Translations under genes and position numbers: made by a program
Notes under the pieces: generated by a model
What the model saw: the letters and a program-made list of their open reading frames with translations, nothing else
What the model was told of the DNA's origin: nothing
Database searches by the model: none
Shown: positions 1 to 7,530 of the stretch, in pieces
Layout: each line of letters begins with the position of its first letter
Numbering within the stretch: the first letter of the stretch is position 1
Origin: Ignavibacteria bacterium
GTDB taxonomy: Bacteria; Bacteroidota; Ignavibacteria; Kapaibacteriales; UBA4661
NCBI GenBank assembly: GCA_013298775.1
Contig: JAAFIV010000019.1
Location: forward strand, 1-64,000
Length of the DNA stretch: 64,000 bases
Direction of reading: 5' to 3'

Positions 1-126
1 CATTCCTGATTGAACATTCCTGATTGAACATTCCTGATTGAACATTCCTGATTGAACATTCCTGATTGAACATTCCTGATTGAACATTCCTGATTGAACA
101 TTCCTGATTGAACATTCCTGATTGAA
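1..126. repeat. Tandem array of nine 14-bp units
   Basis: Nine consecutive copies of cattcctgattgaa fill bases 1-126 exactly and the array probably continues off the left edge. No spacers separate the units, so this is not CRISPR. The 14-bp unit is not a multiple of three and no gene covers it. It lies 3' of the glycosyltransferase gene that ends at 221. Confidence 0.95.
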
Positions 127-220
127 GCTGCAAAATACCATCTGCAAGGGAATAGAACAATACGGGACACATGAAAAACCAAGAATCTATCAGGTTTCAG
201 AAGCACACTCTCCCATTCTA

Positions 221-1138
221 TCAGTTATTGAACTCTAACGGCAGGTGAAAACTTGGCTCAATGCTATCAACGATAGTGCCATCAACGGTATCATCAAATT
301 TTCGTGCAAAAAGATTGTCGCCGGACAACAAAAATGCGAGGTCTTCTTCGGTGAATGTTTTGGGGCGCAATTTGATATCGCCATCCGGAACCCAGATGAT
401 TGCTCGTTTGTCGTCGTTGATAAGTTTCCCGTCGAAGGATGTATTCATCAGCACGGTCTGAAAAAACGATTCGTCAGCAATGAGCGTGTTCAGGTAATAT
501 TCCTCGAATTTTTTCGCTTCGCCGCTATTACAAATAAACTCGCAGCAGGTTCGAGTTAAAATCATCCACTGCCCACCGATGTAGGAAATAACATCTTTGA
601 GAAAGGCGCGTTTGTAGGGAGTGCCGGTAAAACCTGTGTCAGTCTCAACAAAATAATTTTCAATGCGGTTCATCGTTTCAGGACGTTCTGATGCTTGATT
701 GGCGATTTTAAGAAAGTTATTTCCCCGATTATTTGTAAGAAATTCTCGAATAATCTTCTGTGATTTTAAGGGATAATCCTGCCCACTCAAATTGATAAAA
801 AACTCCCATTCGGCATTGATAGAAAGCAGATATTTCATCCCGTTCAACTCTGCTTGTACCATACTGTACCCGCCCCACACGACGTTTTCGCTTTCTAAAA
901 TATAGGTATTCGGAAAATCGCTCAGGAAGTCGCGTATATCCTCGTAGGTCTCGGCACTGACCTTTTTATCAAGGTGAATGAGGTAGTGATTTTCTGGATG
1001 AAAAATGGCTTTGAACATTCGCTTGAATTGTTCGGGAAAACGGTGTACCAAAATAAAGTAAGCGATAGTTACTTGGTCGTTGCTGACGCTGTGCGTCATC
1101 GAATGTTCACGTCGGTTTACGATAGTTTGGTCAGTCAT
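221..1138 (-). CDS. GT14 family (core-2/I-branching type) beta-glycosyltransferase
   Basis: A 305-residue protein resembling glycosyltransferase family 14 (branching beta-N-acetylglucosaminyl- or xylosyltransferase type), which would add a sugar to a surface glycan. Visible family hallmarks are an N-terminal AYFILVHRFPEQ strand (about residues 26-37), HLDKKV (about 55-60), VVWGGYSMVQAEL (about 86-98) and the strongly conserved LSGQDYPL motif (about 117-124), followed by a DESFFQT segment. No signal peptide or membrane segment is seen, so a cytoplasmic enzyme is likely. The start at 1138 gives a complete domain; an internal Met at residue 14 is an alternative. No glycan gene cluster surrounds it, so the acceptor cannot be inferred. 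Family assignment is confident, substrate unknown. Confidence 0.85.
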   Translation of the reverse strand: MTDQTIVNRREHSMTHSVSNDQVTIAYFILVHRFPEQFKRMFKAIFHPENHYLIHLDKKVSAETYEDIRDFLSDFPNTYILESENVVWGGYSMVQAELNGMKYLLSINAEWEFFINLSGQDYPLKSQKIIREFLTNNRGNNFLKIANQASERPETMNRIENYFVETDTGFTGTPYKRAFLKDVISYIGGQWMILTRTCCEFICNSGEAKKFEEYYLNTLIADESFFQTVLMNTSFDGKLINDDKRAIIWVPDGDIKLRPKTFTEEDLAFLLSGDNLFARKFDDTVDGTIVDSIEPSFHLPLEFNN

Positions 1139-1419
1139 ATTTTTTTGGTAAGTGTGGTAATATCAAAAAAGAAAATTCCCCTAAAACATTTATTTTCTTG
1201 AAATTACGAAAAAATTCGGTCAATCCACTCATAAACCGTACCTTATTGTACCTTTCCGATGTACGTGCGAAAATCTGGTGCATTTCTCTTGTGATAATGA
1301 AATTCCACGTTGGCAGCAATTCATTCGCTCAAAATGTCCTGTGATTGGTTAGTGAGGTAGAAAATGCCCACCATGCGGCTTACAAAATGAATGGTACGCT
1401 TGTGCTTTCCGAGATGAAA

Positions 1420-1770
1420 TCAAGTATCCAAAAAGCCAATAACATTGGCAATCAAGCCATTCTCACCCAACGTACCAACAAATGTTCCGCGTGATAGAAC
1501 GCTTCCATCCAAATTCAATTCCCACCGAAACCGAAAGACGTGATGATGTGTCTCTGGCTCAGAGACAAGCAATAGCCTGTGTTGGAGCCGAGAACGGAAG
1601 GTTGAAATCATTGCATCCATTTCCCCTAGATTGCGTAATTCCTGCGGAACGTGGGGGTCAATATATGTACCATGTTCCGAAAAACATTGTTGCAGCAATG
1701 CAAGACGTGGAGCGGCTTCTACGGTGTTCCATGCTTGAATATATGTGCCGAGAATCTGTGTTGTTTTCAT
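1420..1770 (-). CDS. NTF2-like / SnoaL-like domain protein
   Basis: A 116-residue protein with the layout of the NTF2-like fold (SnoaL/polyketide-cyclase-like group): an N-terminal helix with the YIQAWNT pattern, a CFSEHGTYIDPH segment typical of the family, then strands ending in GTFVGTLGENG and IGFLDT. Such proteins form a small cone-shaped pocket and act as isomerases, hydrolases or ligand-binding proteins, so the exact reaction cannot be stated. It lies downstream of the F420-reductase-like gene (same strand, 95-bp gap) and is separated from it by a perfect hairpin at 1795-1832. Co-transcription is possible but not shown. Confidence 0.7.
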   Translation of the reverse strand: MKTTQILGTYIQAWNTVEAAPRLALLQQCFSEHGTYIDPHVPQELRNLGEMDAMISTFRSRLQHRLLLVSEPETHHHVFRFRWELNLDGSVLSRGTFVGTLGENGLIANVIGFLDT

Positions 1771-1794
1771 AACAAAAAGAAGAATTGCACCTTG

Positions 1795-1832
1795 TCAGGT
1801 ATTATCCCGTTTCTCATTGGGATAATACCTGA
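1795..1832. promoter_or_regulatory. Perfect 14-bp stem-loop between two minus-strand genes
   Basis: tcaggtattatccc (1795-1808) is exactly complementary to gggataatacctga (1819-1832), with a 10-nt loop. No T-run follows immediately on either strand, so a classical intrinsic terminator is not supported; a transcript-processing hairpin, operator or remnant repeat is equally possible. The outer bases resemble the gtcaggt/acctgac ends of repeat family E found later in the window. Confidence 0.7.
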
Positions 1833-1865
1833 TAGGCTGCGATTTATGTATTTCCTTTTAAGGTT

Positions 1866-2561
1866 TTACACGGCTTGCTGAATGTTAATATGAAAATTAA
1901 ACATCGGTGTTTGGAGTTTAGCAAAAAGCCGCACCCACACCGGCAAAAGCATTTCCGTACCGCGAGCGGTGGTAATATCGCCAAGGTCAATGATGTTGCG
2001 CTCTTGCCAGCCAAAAGATTGTAAGAAAGTTGCCGTTTTTGCTTTCGCTTCAGCATTATTTCCACTCATAAAAACCGTATGGTTACCCTGCACCAATGCG
2101 GGATTGACCATAATTCCGACAGTCATCGTATTCATACTTTTCACCACGTTGAGAGCAGGATACGCTTTTTGAATTTCTTCTCCAAGAGAACTGGTATTGC
2201 AAACGCTGAGTGTTGGCGGGAAACCGTTGGAAAAATCCAATGGATTGGAAATATCAATGAAGAGCTTGCCTGAAAGTGGCTCTGTACCTATGCTTTCAAG
2301 CACCTTCATGACAGCATCGCCTTTGGTGCAGTTGAAAATTGCTTCTGCGCCGGAAACCGCTTCGGCAAAGGTTTTCAGCAAAACGGTATTGTTGCTTTTG
2401 TGCCAGACGGGGAAAGGTGGGTTGCCCATGCCGTCGTTGTCGGTTTTAGCAAGCGTGTCGGCTACGTTGCGTGTACCGATTGTTACGGTATGCCCCAAAG
2501 CCTGTAAGCGGCTTGCGAAGGCTTGTCCAACCATTCCTGTTCCCAAAATTGCGATATTCAT
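1866..2561 (-). CDS. NADPH-dependent F420 reductase-like NAD(P)-binding oxidoreductase
   Basis: A 231-residue protein beginning with a Rossmann fold: MNIAILGTGMVGQAFASRL carries the GxGxxG dinucleotide loop (residues 7-12), followed by LGHTVTIGTRN, where the Arg suggests NADP preference. The length and the NCTKGD and ISNPLDFS segments fit the F420-dependent NADP reductase-like (NADP_oxidored_F420) family. In bacteria without coenzyme F420 such proteins are generic NAD(P)-binding oxidoreductases, and no F420 biosynthesis gene is present here. It is divergent from an HxlR-type regulator at 2742, a common arrangement in which the regulator controls the enzyme gene. Confidence 0.8.
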   Translation of the reverse strand: MNIAILGTGMVGQAFASRLQALGHTVTIGTRNVADTLAKTDNDGMGNPPFPVWHKSNNTVLLKTFAEAVSGAEAIFNCTKGDAVMKVLESIGTEPLSGKLFIDISNPLDFSNGFPPTLSVCNTSSLGEEIQKAYPALNVVKSMNTMTVGIMVNPALVQGNHTVFMSGNNAEAKAKTATFLQSFGWQERNIIDLGDITTARGTEMLLPVWVRLFAKLQTPMFNFHINIQQAV

Positions 2562-2612
2562 GATGGTATTCCTTGAAAATGTGAATGAAAAAAAAGATAT
2601 AGAAAAAGAAGT

Positions 2613-2631
2613 AGCTATAAAAATTATAGTT
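2613..2631. promoter_or_regulatory. Candidate HxlR operator dyad
   Basis: agctata (2613-2619) and tatagtt (2625-2631) form a near-perfect AT-rich dyad in the 180-bp divergent spacer between the oxidoreductase and the HxlR gene. HxlR-family regulators bind short AT-rich dyads in such positions. Inference only. Confidence 0.3.
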
Positions 2632-2741
2632 GTAAACTTAAAAGAAATTCTCTACATTCGCAAGAGCTATCAAAAAGGGAAGGGCAGCATCAATATCGAA
2701 AAAAACAGCTATCAACCGCACGAATACAAGGAGTAAGAGCA

Positions 2742-3194
2742 ATGAAAATTAATGACAAAGAAATGATGATTGAGTTGCGTGGGCAAGAATTTCACTGCGC
2801 AATGGACATTACTATGAGCTTTATCGGTGGGAAATGGAAGACCGTCGTGCTTTGGTATTTGCGTAAAGAACCACAACGGTTTGCCGAATTATCAAGGCTC
2901 ATCCCGCAAATCACCGAGCGAATGCTGAGTTTACAGCTTAAACAACTTGAGGAAGATGGTATTGTGAAGCGCGAAGTTTTCACCGAAAAGCCGCCCCTTA
3001 AAGTGGAATACTCGCTGACGGAGTTTGGTAAAACCTTGATTCCTGTGCTGGAAGCGATTGCAAAATGGGGACGTGAACTGGGGCAGCAAGAAGGGGTGCT
3101 GTTGGAAGCCGAAAAAATTTCGACGCATCGGAAACAAACTTCTTTGAATTCAAGCCCTGCCAATCGCAAAAAGACGAGGCAAAAAGCAACGTGA
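2742..3194 (+). CDS. HxlR-family winged-helix transcriptional regulator
   Basis: A 150-residue DNA-binding protein with the complete HxlR winged helix: FIGGKWKTVVLWYL (about 27-40), RFAELSRLIPQITERMLSLQ recognition region (about 46-65) and the wing around EKPPLKVEYSLTEFGKTL. A cysteine at residue 19 lies at the N-terminal position that is redox-active in stress-sensing members such as HypR and YodB, so electrophile or oxidant sensing is a reasonable hypothesis. The C-terminus is a short basic tail. It is transcribed divergently from the F420-reductase-like oxidoreductase, its most likely target, with an AT-rich dyad between them. Family confident; signal unknown. Confidence 0.88.
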   Translation: MKINDKEMMIELRGQEFHCAMDITMSFIGGKWKTVVLWYLRKEPQRFAELSRLIPQITERMLSLQLKQLEEDGIVKREVFTEKPPLKVEYSLTEFGKTLIPVLEAIAKWGRELGQQEGVLLEAEKISTHRKQTSLNSSPANRKKTRQKAT

Positions 3195-3338
3195 TTTTCC
3201 ATGCTTCTCAAAAAGGGAGCAAATTTCCTTTGGCTCAAAATGTCCTAATCTTGGCTGAGAAGGCATAATGCAAATGGCTACATTTGAAGGTGTAAACAAG
3301 CAAACACCGACACTTTTAACCATTTTTACACGACCTTT

Positions 3339-6062
3339 ATGCGCTTCTCCCAACGACTTTTTCTCACGCTTCTGTGTGTCCTGAGTTGCCTGCCACTACC
3401 CGCACAGCTACCCGCACAACAAAGCGACAGCACCGCAAAAAAACTCCCACCTACACTTCCTCCCGCACAGTGGCAACGCCCGCGTACACTTGATGTAAAG
3501 CACATCGCACTCAATCTGCGCTTCGATTGGCAAAAAAAACAGGCATTCGGTACGGCAAAAATTATGCTTGCGCCGCTTTCAAATATCTCCGCAATGCAAG
3601 CAATTATGCTGGATGCAGCCATGATGACGATAAACGCTATCACGCTTGCGGATGGAAAAAATTCTCAATCACCCGTAAAATTCGACTACGAAAACACCGA
3701 CAAAAACAACAACCTCAAAATCTACACAAACCGCACCATTACTGCGGGTGAAGATGTTACGCTCACGATTGATTATCGCACAAATTGGGTGAACGTCCCC
3801 GACCCAAACAGCCTCGGCGGAAGTACAGGAAAAGGCTTGCGCTTCTATGATAAAACTTCAGTAGAGCCTCGCAAACGCCGTCATTGCTGGTCTATGGCGG
3901 AATTGAACTCGAACCGCTATTGGTTTCCGTGCTACGACGATTTGGGCGACGTGCGCACAAGCGAAATTACGGCAACCGTCGAAAAACCGCTTTCAGTAAT
4001 TTCCAACGGCAAACTCCTCGAAACCCGCAACAATCCTGACGGAACGCGCACCTTCCATTGGAAAATGGACACGCCCCACGCGAATTATCAAACCTCCATT
4101 GCCATCGGCGAATTTCTCGACATCCCTCGTAAAATCTCGCTTGGCAAGCAAGACGCAATAGAACTCCACACCTACGGTTTTCCCGACGAAAAAGAAGCAA
4201 CCGACGCAAGTACGGCACGTCTGGCGGATATGGTGAAATTTTTCAGCGAACAAACAGGCGTGAAATATCCTTTTGGCACCTACAATCAAGTCGTTGCGCA
4301 CGACCTTCCTTGGGGAATGGCAGGAATAGGTACTTCTACACTTTCAGAAAATATGATTGACGATTTCGGCACACACGCTGATTTTCTCTACCTTTGGGAC
4401 TGGTTGGAAGGCGAGGCGTTGGCGCATCAGTGGTTCGGAAATGCAATAACCGTGCGGGATTGGAGTGATATTTGGCTGGCACGCTCTTTTTCGTACTATT
4501 TCTCAAATCTCTACTCGGAATACAAAAACGGACGCGATGAATTTTTGCTCTTTAATCACGGTATTTACTCGCTTGGCAGCAGCTTTGGCGATTGGAACAA
4601 CGGTATTCGTCGCCCCATTGCTACGAAAAATTACGAAAGTACGCAAACGATTATCACCGACAACACCACGTATTTTCGTGGCGCGGTCATGCTCAATATG
4701 CTGCGGCAACATTTAGGCGAAAGTAAGTGGCGGCGGGCGATTCAAGGCTATGTACAAGGGAATATCGGCAAACAAGTTACAACCGAAGATTTCCGTAAAG
4801 CCTGTGAAGATGCGGCTGGTGAGCCGTTGGATTGGTTTTTCGCACAGTGGATTTACGGCATCGGTCATCCAAAATTTGTCGTAAACAAAAGCTACGATGC
4901 GGCTTCCAAGCGATTGACGCTTTCACTCAAGCAAACCCAACAGCGCGACAGCGCAAGTGCATACCCGCAAACCGCGTATTTTCAGGGCAAAATGGCAATC
5001 GAATTGGATGGGCGCATTGAGATAATCCAGATAGAACCCAAAGCAGAAAACACGTTCACCTTTGCCTCCGAAGCCGCACCAAAGCTGGTACACGTGGATT
5101 ACGAAAATGCTTGGCTGAAGGAAATGACGTTTGAAAAATCGTTGGACGAACTCTTGTATCAACTGCAAAACGACCAAGACATCACGGGCAGACGCTGGGC
5201 AATGGGCGAACTTGCGAAACTAGCAAAAAATGAAAAGACCTCAAGTACGGACAAAGAGAGTATCTATGCGGGTTTCAGAGCAGCGATGACAGGGCAATCG
5301 TATTGGCGATTGAAACTCATGGCGGTTGGATTCTTACAAAATATGCTCGTACCCAGCGCGAAACCTGCGCTCTCGCCATCTGCACCACCAACGAAAGCAG
5401 AAGCCGTGAGCCTCGACGAAGCAACAATTTCTACACTGTTAAGCGTCATCAACAACGAAAAAGCCTGGACGCGGTCAGCAGCCATCAACTTTTTAGGGCT
5501 TACGTGCGATGAAAAATTCGCTGACCTCTACATCGGTTTTCTCACAAACGAAAGCGACCGCGTGGTCAATGCTGCCGCCAACGCGCTCGGCAAGTGTAAA
5601 AGCCCGAAAGCATTCGACGCGCTGGTGAAATTGAAAGACAAACCGTCATGGAAAAATCAAAGTTTGATAAGCACGTTGAACGGATTGAAAGAACTCAAAG
5701 ACCCGCGTGGAGCGGACATTGCGCTTACAGCATTCAAAGACCTCGCTTCGCCGCGCTGGACGCTGGCGGTGCCGATTTGGGATTATCGCATAGCAGCCGC
5801 AGAAACACTTGTGAAGCTCGGCAAGGCAGATGCAGCCTACCCTTTTGCGATGGACTGCCTCAAAAAAGCACTCGCTGACAATGACATGAACGACATTTTC
5901 AACACAATTCTGCTCATCACCACGCTCGCCGACCCGCGTGGCGACGAGGCTTTCGCACTCGCAAAAGCGAAACTCAAGGATGATGCGAATGCGATGGCAG
6001 CATTGGAGCAGTTTGAGGGGCAGTTTAGGGAAGCGTTGAAGAAGGCACAATCTCCCAAATAG
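3339..6062 (+). CDS. Catalytically degenerate M1 aminopeptidase homologue with HEAT-like C-terminus
   Basis: A 907-residue exported protein with a signal peptide (residues 1 to about 28, ending PAQLPAQQ). Residues about 45-530 follow the M1 (gluzincin) aminopeptidase fold: beta-sandwich domain, then AHQWFGN, DWSDIWL, a Y-F-R-G-A segment and DFRKACEDAAGEPLDWFFAQW. All three catalytic signatures are altered. The GxMEN exopeptidase motif reads WGMAG (325-329), the HExxH zinc motif reads EALAH (359-363) and the downstream zinc-ligand Glu is Arg382 in WLARSF. Only the last His remains, so a working zinc site is very unlikely. Residues about 600-890 form alpha-helical HEAT-like repeats after a Pro/Ala/Ser-rich linker. 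Probably a periplasmic binding or scaffold protein. Its stop is only 5 bp from that of the convergent SRPBCC gene. Confidence 0.85.
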   Translation: MRFSQRLFLTLLCVLSCLPLPAQLPAQQSDSTAKKLPPTLPPAQWQRPRTLDVKHIALNLRFDWQKKQAFGTAKIMLAPLSNISAMQAIMLDAAMMTINAITLADGKNSQSPVKFDYENTDKNNNLKIYTNRTITAGEDVTLTIDYRTNWVNVPDPNSLGGSTGKGLRFYDKTSVEPRKRRHCWSMAELNSNRYWFPCYDDLGDVRTSEITATVEKPLSVISNGKLLETRNNPDGTRTFHWKMDTPHANYQTSIAIGEFLDIPRKISLGKQDAIELHTYGFPDEKEATDASTARLADMVKFFSEQTGVKYPFGTYNQVVAHDLPWGMAGIGTSTLSENMIDDFGTHADFLYLWDWLEGEALAHQWFGNAITVRDWSDIWLARSFSYYFSNLYSEYKNGRDEFLLFNHGIYSLGSSFGDWNNGIRRPIATKNYESTQTIITDNTTYFRGAVMLNMLRQHLGESKWRRAIQGYVQGNIGKQVTTEDFRKACEDAAGEPLDWFFAQWIYGIGHPKFVVNKSYDAASKRLTLSLKQTQQRDSASAYPQTAYFQGKMAIELDGRIEIIQIEPKAENTFTFASEAAPKLVHVDYENAWLKEMTFEKSLDELLYQLQNDQDITGRRWAMGELAKLAKNEKTSSTDKESIYAGFRAAMTGQSYWRLKLMAVGFLQNMLVPSAKPALSPSAPPTKAEAVSLDEATISTLLSVINNEKAWTRSAAINFLGLTCDEKFADLYIGFLTNESDRVVNAAANALGKCKSPKAFDALVKLKDKPSWKNQSLISTLNGLKELKDPRGADIALTAFKDLASPRWTLAVPIWDYRIAAAETLVKLGKADAAYPFAMDCLKKALADNDMNDIFNTILLITTLADPRGDEAFALAKAKLKDDANAMAALEQFEGQFREALKKAQSPK

Positions 6063-6067
6063 CCACG

Positions 6068-6571
6068 TTATTCGTATTGATACGGCTCATTGGCGTACGC
6101 CATTCCACGCACATTTTCCAAGGCTCTTTTCATGTACATTCGCCAAAATGTCTTTGTAAACAGCCAGTTGAGTGGGTAGAGCAAGAGATTATCAGAATGG
6201 AGCGTGTAGGTGTATTCAATCAAAATGCTGTTCGGTTCAAGTTCCGTTGTTTTCCAAATGGCGACAAACTTTGAAAAGCCTAATAGCCATGATTTGAAAT
6301 CAGTCACTTGAAATTTCCAGTATTGGTTTTCAACTCGTTCAAGCACCATATCCGTCGAGGATTCGCCGCCTTTGAACGTCGGCGAGGGCGCGACAAAGAC
6401 TTTTTTACTTGCACCGGGCTTACCCCACATTTCATCGTCGGTGCAATGCGTAACCCTCGGCATGAGACCAAAGCCGGTATGCACTTTGGAAACATCGCAC
6501 AGTATCGGTGTCTTGAATGCTCGCTCTAAAGAGCAGTGATAGATGGTGCTGATAGTGATTGTTGTTTCCAT
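6068..6571 (-). CDS. SRPBCC-fold (START/polyketide-cyclase-like) protein
   Basis: A 167-residue protein with the SRPBCC pattern: an N-terminal TITISTIYHCSLERAF segment, a central beta-sheet (DMVLERVENQYWKFQV, SILIEYTYTLHS) and a long C-terminal helix (FWRMYMKRALENVRGMA). This fold binds hydrophobic ligands; members include cyclases, lipid binders and stress-response proteins, and no function can be assigned here. The start was set at 6571 because METTITIS begins the domain and the reading frame upstream looks like spacer sequence. It is divergent from the DJ-1/PfpI gene (100-bp spacer) and convergent with the M1-like gene. Confidence 0.75.
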   Translation of the reverse strand: METTITISTIYHCSLERAFKTPILCDVSKVHTGFGLMPRVTHCTDDEMWGKPGASKKVFVAPSPTFKGGESSTDMVLERVENQYWKFQVTDFKSWLLGFSKFVAIWKTTELEPNSILIEYTYTLHSDNLLLYPLNWLFTKTFWRMYMKRALENVRGMAYANEPYQYE

Positions 6572-6671
6572 GGTTGATGCTTGAAAAATGACGAAAAACA
6601 TTACTCTACCGTCAAGATAGAGATTATTCTTGCGGTTTACTACATCAATCAACTTAGTTCAATTCTTTTCC

Positions 6672-7253
6672 ATGAAAAAAAACATCGCCATTTTCCTCTT
6701 CAATGACGCAGAAGTTCTTGATTTCGCCGGACCCTTTGAAGTATTTTCCGTTACCTCCGAACTCAACAACCATGAGCTTTTCAACGTATTCACGGTAGCA
6801 AAAGAGCTAAAACCGATTCGCGCCGTCAATGGCTTGTCGGTCAATCCCGATGCGGACGTTGCAACCTGCCCGAAAGTGGACATTCTCATTATTGCGGGAG
6901 GCTCCGGTACACGAGCAGTGATGCAGGACACAGAGGTTTTAGAGTGGATAAAAACGACACACGCCACATCCGAAATGACGCTTTCTATCTGCTCCGGCGC
7001 ACGATTGCTGGGTGCGTTGGGTTTGCTGGACGGGAAGCCGTATTGCACCCATCACGAAGTCTATCCGCATCTTGCAGAAATCGCGCCGCTAGGCATTCCG
7101 CAGCCGGAAAAGCGGTTTGTGCAAGCGGGGAATATCTTCACATCTGGCGGGATTTCGGCAGGAATTGACTTGTCGTTTCACATTGTGGAAATGCTCTACG
7201 GAGAAGATACAGCGCGGGCTACGGCAAAATATATGGAATATCGAAGAATGTAG
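6672..7253 (+). CDS. DJ-1/PfpI (isonitrile-hydratase-like) family protein
   Basis: A 193-residue class I glutamine-amidotransferase-like protein. FNDAEVLDFAGPFEVFS (about 10-26) carries the conserved acidic residues Glu14 and Asp17, IIAGGSGTRAV (about 73-83) is the oxyanion-type loop and SICSGARLLGALGLLDG (about 106-121) holds the nucleophile-elbow Cys107. This combination resembles the isonitrile hydratase/AraC-N-terminal subgroup of DJ-1/PfpI, but no AraC DNA-binding domain follows. Members are hydratases, glyoxalase-like enzymes or stress proteins. The start at 6672 was chosen because MKKNIAIFLF begins the first strand. Divergent from the SRPBCC gene, with which it may share a regulatory region. 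Confidence 0.85.
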   Translation: MKKNIAIFLFNDAEVLDFAGPFEVFSVTSELNNHELFNVFTVAKELKPIRAVNGLSVNPDADVATCPKVDILIIAGGSGTRAVMQDTEVLEWIKTTHATSEMTLSICSGARLLGALGLLDGKPYCTHHEVYPHLAEIAPLGIPQPEKRFVQAGNIFTSGGISAGIDLSFHIVEMLYGEDTARATAKYMEYRRM

Positions 7254-7419
7254 TACATGATTCTTACATTATGCAGCGATAATGAACGTTGTGAGGAAGG
7301 AACGCAGATTTGAGGACTTAGAGAATGTGGAGGACGGAGAAAAGTCCTCCATATCCTAATAGTCTGGGACCTCATCCGCGTTCCAATCATCGTTGCTTAT
7401 TTCAAGAATCATGTAGTAA
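7251..7419. repeat. Long imperfect palindrome, family G (single copy here)
   Basis: The ends tacatgattctt (from 7254) and aagaatcatgta (to about 7415) are complementary, and the inner arms with ggaacgcagatttgagg and cctcatccgcgttcc continue the pairing. A smaller hairpin (ggagga.../tcctcc) lies at the centre. The layout is that of a MITE-like non-coding element with no reading frame. Confidence 0.6.
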
Positions 7420-7444
7420 GTTATGAAGATAAAAAAAACAGCAA

Positions 7445-7489
7445 AAAAAGCCGTAGAAGCGAGCAATAATGAGCGTTCTACGGCTTTTT
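7445..7489. terminator. Bidirectional intrinsic terminator
   Basis: A perfect 14-bp stem pairs aaaaagccgtagaa (7445-7458) with ttctacggcttttt (7476-7489), and the A and T runs at the ends serve both strands. It sits between the stop codons of the convergent DJ-1 (+) and TonB receptor (-) genes, about 41 bp beyond the latter's stop at 7531. Confidence 0.85.
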
Positions 7490-7530
7490 GTCTTTAAGAG
7501 GTTATACGTCGTGTGCGGGTAAATTTTTTC

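Noticed and set aside
1..126. CRISPR array
   Set aside because: Units are 14 bp and directly adjacent with no spacers; no cas genes are present.
1131..1319. 62-codon minus-strand frame upstream of the GT14 gene
   Set aside because: Overlaps the GT14 start, lacks a ribosome-binding site and resembles spacer sequence.
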